Assembly: GCF_963678635.1 (NCBI RefSeq)
Contig: NC_087064.1
Coordinates: 23,922,539 to 23,986,538 of the forward strand
Direction of reading: 5' to 3'
DNA: 64,000 nucleotides
Source: Symsagittifera roscoffensis
Lineage: Eukaryota > Xenacoelomorpha > Acoela > Convolutidae
The position numbers and the translations under genes are program-made. Below are positions 55,921 through 64,000 of this stretch, piece after piece; positions within the stretch are counted from its first letter, which is position 1; every line of letters begins with the position of its first letter. Below the pieces are notes generated by a model. It ran no database searches. It was given only the letters and a program-made list of their open reading frames with translations, and was not told where the DNA came from.

Positions 55921-58893
55921 CCGTTTGTGTAACTAGAAGGTTTTAGAGCCAATTTCTAGCACAGAGGCGAAACCAAAAAAACTAGTTCTAAGAAAAACGA
56001 AATTAAGAAAAGCCTTGAGAAGGAAAACATTCTTTTGCTAATCTACGACCCAGAGATTTTAAGCCGCACGTCCTCAGATGTGCAACACAATTCCCTGCAA
56101 ACTTTCTAACACTAGATACCAATGAAGCAGCTACATATGCCAACAAATTGCCATTGCTGTGCAACAAAAGCTGCACCAAATCAAAACAAACGCAAAATTT
56201 GCATGTAATAATTTAGAATATACTCAGCTCAAGTCAGCCGCTTTAAACAAGAAATTAATAAATAAGAAAACAAAGACCAAAAATAGTTATTCATTTTGAA
56301 TTTAAAAAAAAATGCGAGGTATATCAAGTTTGAGATTTTCTGAAAAGCAGTTTTATTAATGAAGCTCGCCATGGTAATTATGTACAAGAATCTAATTCAA
56401 TTTTGAGGCAAGTTGTCTATAGACTTCCTTGAGATAAAGAACTATTATTAGTTTGAGATTTTGAATGGATATATGATCAAATTAGGTGATTACATCAGAA
56501 GTTAACATTTTGCAGGAACTGGAAATTAGAAAATTAGCACCACCGGTCATAAATTAGAGAGAAAGCAATTCTTTGGGTTCGAGGGAAAAAAAAGATAATT
56601 CGTGCATCTCAGCAAACTTGAAAACGTGTCGCAAGATATCTAGTCTGATTTTGTTGTCCTCTAGTTGGGTTAATAATTTTATACCAAACCTATATTATGT
56701 TAAGGCATGGTTTTCTAGGTAAGTTTCCTTGCAAACAATCCTTCGTCGCGGTTTACTGCTACCTGTAAAAAAACTGCCAACCAACTGCTTTTTGCCAGTT
56801 TTATCCGACTATTGACTTTTGAACAAAACGGATTATTTATGCTCGGTGTGTTTTTTTAATCAGTCAATTTTGACGGATCGAAAGAAAAATTTTCAACAAA
56901 AATTTGTTATACCTCATTGAAGATATCGACTTCCTAGGTTCACCTCCGATTATTTTTTGTAAATTATGGGGGTTTGAAAATTGCCAACTTTGTCATGTTC
57001 TGGAGTAAATTATGCGCGCTTCGAAAAGTTAATTCAAAATGCTGAGAGCTTAACGCAAATTATTTTTGCCCGGCGAAACATCTCGCTCAACAAAATCGTT
57101 TCAAATTGAACTGAGGCTAGCCAATTGGTCTAATAATTTCGTTCGACTCAAATTTTTACACTTTGATATTGTCTAAAACGTATAGGTTTTGATAAATTTC
57201 TTTTTCCAAATACTATTTGATATGAATTAAGGGACAGACGGATCATTCGGGGCTTTGCCCTGATATACGAGCAGTCATGTTTACTATATGAAATTTTTTA
57301 CTAAATTGTTGCATAGTGCAAACCCGCCAAACCAAAAACAATTTTTGGTAATTAGTCTGATCAAGCAAAGATTTTTGAAAATCTTCACAGCTATTTCATA
57401 ATTTAGATCGATTTGCAAATGTTTTTCTTAGCAGGTGCATCAGCCAACGTAACCTCATTTTTTCATGTAATTTTATGGCATTAATCGGTTACTAAAAATT
57501 TTTTGAGCAAGCTCATTAATCTATGAAACTTTGAAGTATTTCAGATGTTTTTTTGCGCAAATTATTATTGCAGAAGCTTATTAAGCCTGTTTTCAAACGC
57601 GTTTATCTTAGAAAAAAAAAACTATCTTTCAAACAAAATAATCGGTTCGCAAAAAATTCAAGTTTTTTGGGGAAAGCATTGAGCAGCAAAATTTTGGAAT
57701 ATATAAAATTGTTTATTCAAGCTGAGCCTACTTATCAAAGACTTACACTTTTTCTACTTAGTTATTGAACAAAAAACCTTCGAAAATATTCATGCTAAAT
57801 TTCAATTCTGAATTCGGTTAGCAAAAATTCAAGTTTTTAAGCAAAATCAGTCCATCACGAAGTCAAAACTTGAAAAAATTCAAGTCAATTCAGAGCGTGA
57901 TTCGTTTCACAAAGCAAGACCAAGTTTTCAAGCTAGACCAAACTATCAGAAATTTGAAACGTTTTAATTTACTCCAGAACATGATTCGTTTAAAAATAAT
58001 GAAGTTTTCTAGCAAGCCCAGTCTATTAAGAAATGAAGCTTTGAAATATTTCATGTGATTTCAGAGTGCGATTGGTTTCGCAAGAAAATTAAATTTTCGA
58101 GCAAACCAAGCCCATTTTCAAATCTTTTAAGATAAATCACAGCTCTACAGGTTAGCAAAAAATTTTATTCAAGCTCATTGATAGATGACATTTTTAAAAT
58201 TTTCGAACCATTTCACACCATTTTTGTGTTCGTGAAAAGCTTAGGTTTCCAGCAAGTTTATCGAGAGATGAAACTCTGAAACTTTTCAATCTACTTCTAA
58301 GGATGACACGTTTAGGAAAAAAGAAAAATTTTCAAGCAAGCCCATCGAGATATTAAATTCTAAAATCTTTCAAAATTTTTCATAGCGGAAATTGGTTAGC
58401 AAAAGCAAAATTTTGATGATCAGTTTGATCAAGCAGTAAGATATCGAAATACTTCATATATTTCATAGCATGCTTAAGCAAGTTTTTCTAAACAAGCAAG
58501 CTCATCAACCACCAAAACAATGAGTTAGTCAAGAAGTTTCTGGCTCCTAAATCGGTTACTAAAATTCATGTTTTTACGAGCAAGCTCATCAAGCAATGAA
58601 ATTTTATATTTCACTTAAGTTTGTTACGCGAATTGGCAAAAAGTTTTCAAGCTCGTTCACTTTAAAAAAGAAAACCGGCGTTTACAAAATCTTTCAGTGA
58701 AAAAAATCAACTCGAAAAAAAATGTGTTTTCAAGCAAAGTATTGAGGAGCTAAGATTTTATAAATTTAATATTTTTTTTAGATTGAGTCTACTTGGGAGG
58801 GTCTTAAATTTTTTCAAGAAAGCTAGTGAGTTCAAACACTCAAAAATTTTTGAAAGGTATTTTTCAGAGCTTGAAATGATTTGCAAAACTTTG
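55921..58893. repeat. Inner tandem repeat, unit B2 (complete)
   Basis: Full-length version of A2, with the ~326-base segment (56120-56475) and the whole ~85-bp satellite. Similarity ends near 58893 (GGAAATCAA). Confidence 0.85.
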
Positions 58894-59315
58894 GAAATCA
58901 ATTTTTTAGCCTGAAAATTTTCGTGAAAAATTTGCAGTTTTCCAAGCAATTCAGAGACCAAAAAACTTTGATTCACAATTACTAGGTCAAAAAAAGAAAA
59001 TCCCAAACAGCTTTACTATAGAAAAAAACTGCGCAGCTTAGGCTATAATTAAGCTGTTTGCGACGCAGATTATTTGTCAAGCGAAGCTAACATTTTTTTC
59101 TCAAACGTTGAGCTCGATGCTCGGTATCAATCATTGCTCCTTGTGGCCGATAACATGGCTATAATGTTTGTGTCCTTCATTTATTATACAAGATAACACT
59201 GGAAGCTTTTTATTATGACGCATAAACAATGTCAGCAAAAAATTCTAATTTTCTTCTATCACGGTACTATATTAATTGACTCAAAAAATTTTGTTCAGAG
59301 AGCGATTAGCTGACC
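58894..59315. other. Non-coding sequence right of the repeat block
   Basis: No gene recognised. The target-site octamer AGCTGACC of the next element closes it (59308-59315). Confidence 0.45.
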
Positions 59316-59708
59316 CAGGGGCGGATCTAAAAATTTCTCGAGGGGGGGCGGATTTTTGAAAATTTTGTCGACCTTTTTTTGAGGTCGACCAAACTGATTT
59401 TTTGAGCTCTCCCAAAGCACTAAAAAGTCCTTGTTTTGGCCTAGTTTTCTGCGCCGCCGCCAAAGTTTTAAAAAAAATGGCCAAAAAAGGCGTTTTTAAG
59501 CACTTTCTGGAAAATTTTGACCAAAAAATAGCATTTTTTCGGCGCGCGCTCCTCCCTCAAAATTAGTATATATTGGCACCCAAGGCACCTTTAGAAAAAT
59601 TTTAGGGTCGTCAAACCAACAATGGATATCTCAAAAGAGTACAAAGGGGGGACCCTTTGGATAGGTAGGGGGTCGAATCCTCGCCCCCCCCCCCTAAATC
59701 CGCCCCTA
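59316..59708 (-). mobile_element. hAT-like MITE, best-preserved copy (393 bp)
   Basis: Terminal inverted repeats CAGGGGCGGATCTAAAAATT and (inverted) TAGGGGCGGATTTAG. Flanking octamers AGCTGACC (59308-59315) and ACCTGACC (59709-59716) match at 7 of 8 bases, as expected of an 8-bp hAT target duplication. It has the family blocks CGCGCGCTCCTCCCTCAAAA and CCAAGGCACCTTTAGAAAAA. No transposase. Confidence 0.68.
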
Positions 59709-60530
59709 ACCTGACCTCATGTGAGTCAAAAGAAGAAATAAAGAGAACACTCGTTATTTGTTCTTTTTTTGACCAAACTAACAAATTGAAATCTCTTCAA
59801 GTTACCAAAAAGGAAAATTTCAATGATGAGTTATACTTTGATTGGAAAAAAGTTTACCGGCTACAAGTATTCGTCAATTACGTCAGAGAACAATAGCAAT
59901 ATAATCACGACAACGTTGAATAATCCAAATTTTTGTTTTTCAAGTTGTCTTAATCTGTTTTAGGAAAATTGTTTTTTTTTTATTCAGATTTCAGGCTGAG
60001 GGTAACAAGATGTTTGATATGCCGTCAAAAATGTGTTTAAAGTTGATATGCTGACCACTGATTTTAGACCGAAGAAAAATACAACTCCAGTATTTGTGTT
60101 TTCAAACTTTCGCCACAACCGGATCAACTAAAACACAACCATTTAAAACTAAGCAGGTAAGTCCAGACTTGAGACTGAAAATGTTTTTGTTAGACCCACC
60201 AATGCTTCACAGGCTGATCTGAATGCTCAAAATCCTAGTATATAATGGATAATTCAAGAAATTTTGTGTCTTGTAAAAAAATAAGTACAGTTACAGTTTC
60301 TTCATAAATAGTTTCTTAACTAAGTCCATGTAAAAATCATATCGTTTCTAACTGAGAGTGAACAACGACTCGCCATAAAAACAAGCAAAAAAATTATCAT
60401 TTGTTTTTTTAAGGATAAACAAAACTGTTGCAGCGCAAATATAAAACAATAGTACAAATGCATATACACTCAAATGTAAGCGAGAGTATAAGTGCATATA
60501 AAGTTGAACCAAAATGTAAATGCATATAGG
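59709..60530. other. AT-rich non-coding sequence
   Basis: No gene recognised. Around 60455-60535 TGCATATA-type short repeats occur (AAATGCATATACACTC, AAGTGCATATAAAG, AAATGCATATAGGG). Confidence 0.45.
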
Positions 60531-60610
60531 GACAGTAGCCAAACGTATACGTGGTGCGTCCCGGCGGGTTCGGCGCCGGTTCGAATCCCGACTAGGTCAT
60601 TTCCTTTCTA
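60531..60610 (+). repeat. tRNA-like relic or SINE head
   Basis: Contains a perfect internal B-box, GGTTCGAATCC (60582-60592), in GCGCCGGTTCGAATCCCGAC, and a weak A-box-like TAGCCAAACG about 45 bases before it. The T-stem has a mismatch, and no full cloverleaf can be drawn, so it is not a working tRNA. The next ~120 bases (ACCGAACCTGATGGGATGC..., CAGGTTCGGTCCCC) may be a SINE body. Confidence 0.38.
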
Positions 60611-61740
60611 GAACTCAAATGTGCACCGAACCTGATGGGATGCTCCGTAACCAGGTTCGGTCCCCCCAAAACCAATTTTAACCGTCTTTTCGCTCTAATT
60701 TGGTTCAGCCTTGATTAAGGCTGACCTTTAAAAAGAGCAATTTGTCTCAAGGACAAATACTGGCCATTTTTGCAGCTTGCTTTGAGTTATGCAGTTTTTT
60801 GTGGCCGATGTTACCGATGATAAAGCTTGTTGAAAATTATAAATTATCGTTATATTTTCAAACTTCCGGAGTTATTTTGCCGAGAAAATACTCATTAATT
60901 AAAGTGTTTGAAAAACGTTTTTTATATAATCGTGGAGATTTACGCGCACATTTTGGCACCCCACAAGGGACTTCTTTTTTGACTGAAAGTTCCCAATAAT
61001 TGATTGAATTTTGAAATACGACCAGGAGTAATTCAGACCAACAGTTAGGCAACGGATTACGAACAGTCCTGCAATAACATTTCTGCAATAACAGTCAGCC
61101 CTGCTGTAACAGACATTTATCAACTATATTTACGTTTTGCGGGTGCAGTAAAACATCACCCCTACAAATTGGACAGCCGTCGAACTGCTTTAGAAGCTAA
61201 TCGATTGACATTTAAAGCAAGTGTTCAGCTTGAGATCAAGAGTTTCGGAGGCCAGATCGGGGTTTCGGAGGCCTAAAAAACAGGTGTCGAGTGCTAGATT
61301 CTCAGGCTGTTCTGGTAAAACGGAGACCTTCACACAGGTATCGTGCGGTAGCTGTTCATACTCGTGCAAGCTTCTTCCGGTGCCGAAAATCTCCAAAACC
61401 GTCAAAAACTGTAAGACTCATCTAGTTTTCATAAACTTTTTTGTGCAATAAAATTACATACGGTGTCTTATTGTGTATCCCAACTCAAAGCAAGCTACAA
61501 GTGGTAATTTTTTCTCGATACCAAAAATTTTTGGATATTTTTTGAACAGAATATTGATCCAGAAAAACGGAACATAGACAAGAGGTACTGGACTAGTTTT
61601 TTGGATTGGTTTACGACTCGAACCTGCTGACCAAAGTTTTCCGAAAAATTTTGGGAAAAAAGTAAAAAATTGCCAAAAATTCCTCAAAACGTCCCCATAA
61701 TTCTGCGAAACTGTGCTGTAACATGACACCAACCTTGTAG
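60611..61740. other. Non-coding or unrecognised sequence
   Basis: Frames at 60742-60999 (+) and 61190-61405 (-) are open but show no domain I can name. A 16-base direct repeat, GTTTCGGAGGCC, occurs twice at about 61242-61276. Confidence 0.4.
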
Positions 61741-62232
61741 TAAGTGGTCTGGTAGCGTAATATCAGGCAAATTAAGTTGAGTTTTTTCATCCTCAGGTTT
61801 TTTCCGCGTGTGTTGTTGGAACTTAACCAATTTGCCTGATCCCATACCCACATTGGTGAAACTGAAAGCCAGTACGCTTCAAGTAATTCTAAGCCGTTTC
61901 AGCCCGTCCGATTATTGACTTCGTTGCGCGACACTAATGTTAAGTGGTCAGGTACTGTGATATTAAGTGAGTTAAGTTGAATTCTTTCATCCTCAGGTTT
62001 ACTCCGTGTGCGTTGTTGGAGTTCAACCGACCTACTTAATTTCCCCACCCCATTGGTTCAAGTGAATCTAAGCCGTTTCAGCTCGTCCGATTATTGACTT
62101 CGTTGCGCGACACTAATGTTAAGTGGCCAGGTACGGTGATATTAAGTGAGTTACGTTGAATTCTTTCATCCTCAGGTTTACTCCGTGTGCGTTGTTGGAG
62201 TTCAACCGACCTACTTAATTTCCCCACCCCAT
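61741..62232 (+). repeat. Three tandem ~180-bp repeats, possible LTR U3
   Basis: Units begin TAAGTGGTCTGG (61741), TAAGTGGTCAGG (61941) and TAAGTGGCCAGG (62120). Each has TCATCCTCAGGTTT, GTTGTTGGA and CCCCA-CCCATTGG blocks. Units 2 and 3 are nearly identical; unit 1 is older, and unit 3 lacks the second half. They lie just before the Gag-like ORF, where a 5' LTR would be, so they may be promoter repeats of that LTR. Confidence 0.55.
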
Positions 62233-62477
62233 TGGTACTTTAGCGTAACGTAGCCGTCGCATAGGTCTCTTGAGTGTATGGTATTCATTCTAGGAGCTAG
62301 TTCTCTAGATCACGCGCTCCGTACACTATCCGCGCCGTCTCAAAAGCGCGTGAAAGAGACTTGTTTCACAAAGCCCGGTTTAAGCTTGGACTTTAACGCC
62401 AGGTAAAAGTATTTGTGGATTTACTTGAGTGAAAATACAGTTTTTCTGAGAGTCGTTTATTTCTGAAATTATTAAGC
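62233..62477 (+). other. Leader before the Gag-like ORF
   Basis: More GC-rich than its surroundings (CGTAACGTAGCCGTCGC, CACGCGCTCCGTACAC). It probably holds R/U5 and the primer site of the element, but I could not place an LTR end or primer site with confidence. CCAG/GTAAAAG at about 62400 could be a splice donor. Confidence 0.4.
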
Positions 62478-64000
62478 ATGGAAGTTAAGTTTCAGAAGAA
62501 AATTAAGAAGTTGTTTGAGAAACGTAGCAATCTCGAAAACGAACTTTATAAATGCCATGAAATAATTTTAGAATACATAGAGAGTCAGAGTCGTTGCTCA
62601 AAAATTGATACTTATATTGAAAAATGTAGGAACTATATAGAACAAGCGGTCGAGATAAATACTGAGTTGATTGATATGGCTGCAAAAAGTGCCAATCCCG
62701 ACGAATTGATACCGGCACAGGATATGTGGCTTCATAAGTTGACTCAAAGCAACGATAAAGTTCTGCAGGAAGCTATCACATATAAAACAAGTTTTGAGGC
62801 AGTAACAGAGCCGGACAAAATAGATAGCAGCTCAAAAGTTTCTCATCATTCTGAAAAAAGTGAAAAACCCCGGTCGCATAAAACAGATACCCGCTCTAAG
62901 TTGTCGCACCGAAGCAGCCGCCATCAGCAATCAGGTTCTCAGAAATCTAGTTATACCGCCGCTCCGTCGAAAACACTTTCTGAGAAAAAACGCGACTTAA
63001 TGATTTTAAAGAAACAACAAGAGGAACTTGAGAGGCAGGCAAAGGTATCATTAAGACTGAAAGAGCAGCAAAACAAGATGAAACAATATGTTTTAGAACA
63101 ACAAAGCAGTTTAGAGTTGGAAGAATTGGCTGAAGAACATAGGAAAAAACTGGCAGAAATTGAGTTGAAAGGGCTTGAGTTAGAAGATGAGTTGTCGGAA
63201 ATCAGCGAGAATGCTGAGGAAAGTGGTTTAACTCGAATCTCTCCACAACTAACAATAGACGAAAAGGATCGTACGCGTCACTGGGTCGAATCTGTCGACC
63301 ACAATCAGCCTGATGCTGTTGTAGTTCCCAATCAAGAGCAGCACGTTCGTTCAACAGCTCCTGAGGCAACTTATCCTGCATCAACAAATTACTTGGTCTC
63401 ATCAAGTTTTACAGGAGTGAATAATGGCCAGGCAGCTTCTAGTGATCCGGGATTGTATTACAGTAACCACATTCACGGACAACAACATAATTGGTCGAAT
63501 TTTGTTCGATCGCAGGTTTCCGTTAACAATCCAGTAGGGTTACAGCAGGTCATGCAACCTGTTTCCAATAATTTGCCTCAGCAAACTTTTTTGTCCACTC
63601 ATCCGGGGCTAGGCAATCCAAACACAGGTTCAGTAGTCCCGGTAACTTCTGAAAACTATTTTGCTCCGCCATCATCTGCAGAAGTTCCTTCTGGTGTAAC
63701 ACCGTTTGTTCCTGCATCAACAGCAGTTAATCATGTTTCTTTAAGTCATCACACTGCAGGATCAGTAGTAGCTGGCTACCAAGCACCTGTAGCCCCATCA
63801 CAACAACATATGGGTGTTCCCGTTAGTAGTTATAACTTTTCAAGTGACCACTACAATCCTTATAGTAATTTGTGGAGACCAGCTGTTGCTACCCCTTTAA
63901 TGTCAACTCAACAGCACTACGTTCCTTCGACAACTGTTTTTTCCGCAGTAACTCCGATTGTTCCTACGAATAATTTTGTTCCTTATACAAGTGGAGGGAC
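62478..64000 (+). CDS. Probable BEL/Pao retrotransposon Gag (5' part, runs off the window)
   Basis: An ATG at 62478 opens 507 codons with no stop before the window ends. Residues 1-115 are helical and charged (MEVKFQKKIKKLFEKRSNLE ... LIPAQDMWLHKLTQSNDKVL). Residues 120-165 are Ser/Lys/His-rich linker (SSSKVSHHSEKSEK, SHRSSRHQQSGSQ). Residues 170-245 form a long coiled coil (LKKQQEELERQAKVSLRLKE, LEELAEEHRKKLAEIELKG). The rest is Ser/Pro/Gln/Val-rich low complexity with repeated 'V-x-P-V/x-V-P' and Q-H-Y motifs. Charged head, Ser linker, coiled coil and proline/glutamine-rich middle are the layout of BEL/Pao Gag proteins. The zinc knuckle, protease and RT that would prove this lie beyond 64000. 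A host coiled-coil protein is the alternative. It is the only intact long frame in the window and may belong to a young element. Confidence 0.6.
   Translation, partial: MEVKFQKKIKKLFEKRSNLENELYKCHEIILEYIESQSRCSKIDTYIEKCRNYIEQAVEINTELIDMAAKSANPDELIPAQDMWLHKLTQSNDKVLQEAITYKTSFEAVTEPDKIDSSSKVSHHSEKSEKPRSHKTDTRSKLSHRSSRHQQSGSQKSSYTAAPSKTLSEKKRDLMILKKQQEELERQAKVSLRLKEQQNKMKQYVLEQQSSLELEELAEEHRKKLAEIELKGLELEDELSEISENAEESGLTRISPQLTIDEKDRTRHWVESVDHNQPDAVVVPNQEQHVRSTAPEATYPASTNYLVSSSFTGVNNGQAASSDPGLYYSNHIHGQQHNWSNFVRSQVSVNNPVGLQQVMQPVSNNLPQQTFLSTHPGLGNPNTGSVVPVTSENYFAPPSSAEVPSGVTPFVPASTAVNHVSLSHHTAGSVVAGYQAPVAPSQQHMGVPVSSYNFSSDHYNPYSNLWRPAVATPLMSTQQHYVPSTTVFSAVTPIVPTNNFVPYTSGG

Larger units (their letters stand above)
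41087..57534. repeat. ~16.4-kb tandem duplication, copy B
   Basis: Direct repeat of 24731-41086. Its right limit is set by the point equivalent to the A2 truncation (about 57527-57534), after which the inner repeat continues undamaged. Differs from copy A by scattered substitutions, a ~50-base insertion near 45755-45805 and small indels. Confidence 0.93.

Noticed and set aside
54481-58058. Repeated Lys/Leu/Phe-rich frames of 71 and 62 codons (54481, 54798, 57553, 57870)
   Set aside because: They are translations of the ~85-bp satellite; the frame is not kept from monomer to monomer or in A1.
60742-60999. GTPQGTS motif suggesting a LINE or group II reverse transcriptase
   Set aside because: No other RT motif (no Y-x-DD, no upstream palm region) is found in any frame around it; the match is too short.

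Overview
The window is nuclear DNA of an AT-rich, intron-containing, transposon-rich animal genome. Two host genes can be recognised, both cut into exons. One is an ionotropic glutamate receptor (last membrane helix, + strand, about 0.53-0.88 kb). The other is a sialyltransferase-like (GT29) gene on the - strand, with exons scattered from 22.15 kb down to 3.36 kb. The combination suggests a metazoan. I cannot name the species; a tunicate or a crustacean would both fit. There is one 200-base N gap (1829-2028).

Layout. 0-5.2 kb: iGluR exon, the N gap, a probable LTR-element relic, and the two most downstream sialyltransferase exons that I can see (sialylmotif S start, and the second half of sialylmotif L). 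6.34-13.45 kb: a Ty3/Gypsy (Mag-like) retrotransposon with two 306-bp LTRs, coding on the - strand and decayed by frameshifts, lying in a ~9.6-kb intron of the sialyltransferase gene. 14.8-22.15 kb: upstream part of the same gene, carrying a 3.62-kb direct tandem duplication. Its two breakpoints fall inside two different exons, at a 9-base sequence they share, and create a chimeric exon. 22.88-27.35 kb: a second decayed Gypsy element, also - strand, with the same type of primer-binding site.

24.73-57.53 kb: a ~16.4-kb direct tandem duplication (copy A 24731-41086, copy B 41087 to about 57534). Each copy carries the 5' half of the second Gypsy element, a palindromic 24-bp-repeat (foldback-like) array, a dead MULE/FLYWCH DNA transposon with inverted ends, and 2.7-3 kb secondary tandem repeats that are themselves built of a degenerate ~85-bp satellite. 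Duplication therefore occurs at three nested scales. Apart from transposon remains I recognise no gene between 27 and 61 kb.

59.3-64 kb: a small hAT-like MITE, a tRNA-like relic, three tandem ~180-bp repeats, then a 507-codon uninterrupted + strand reading frame that runs off the window. It is probably the Gag of a BEL/Pao retrotransposon and is the only intact long ORF in the window.

How the parts relate: the window is mostly a host gene pulled apart by insertions (Gypsy element, MITEs) and by tandem duplication. The chimeric exon, a stop in one exon copy and a missing GT donor suggest that the sialyltransferase locus is either decaying or being remodelled. No bacterial features, CRISPR arrays or rRNA genes were seen.
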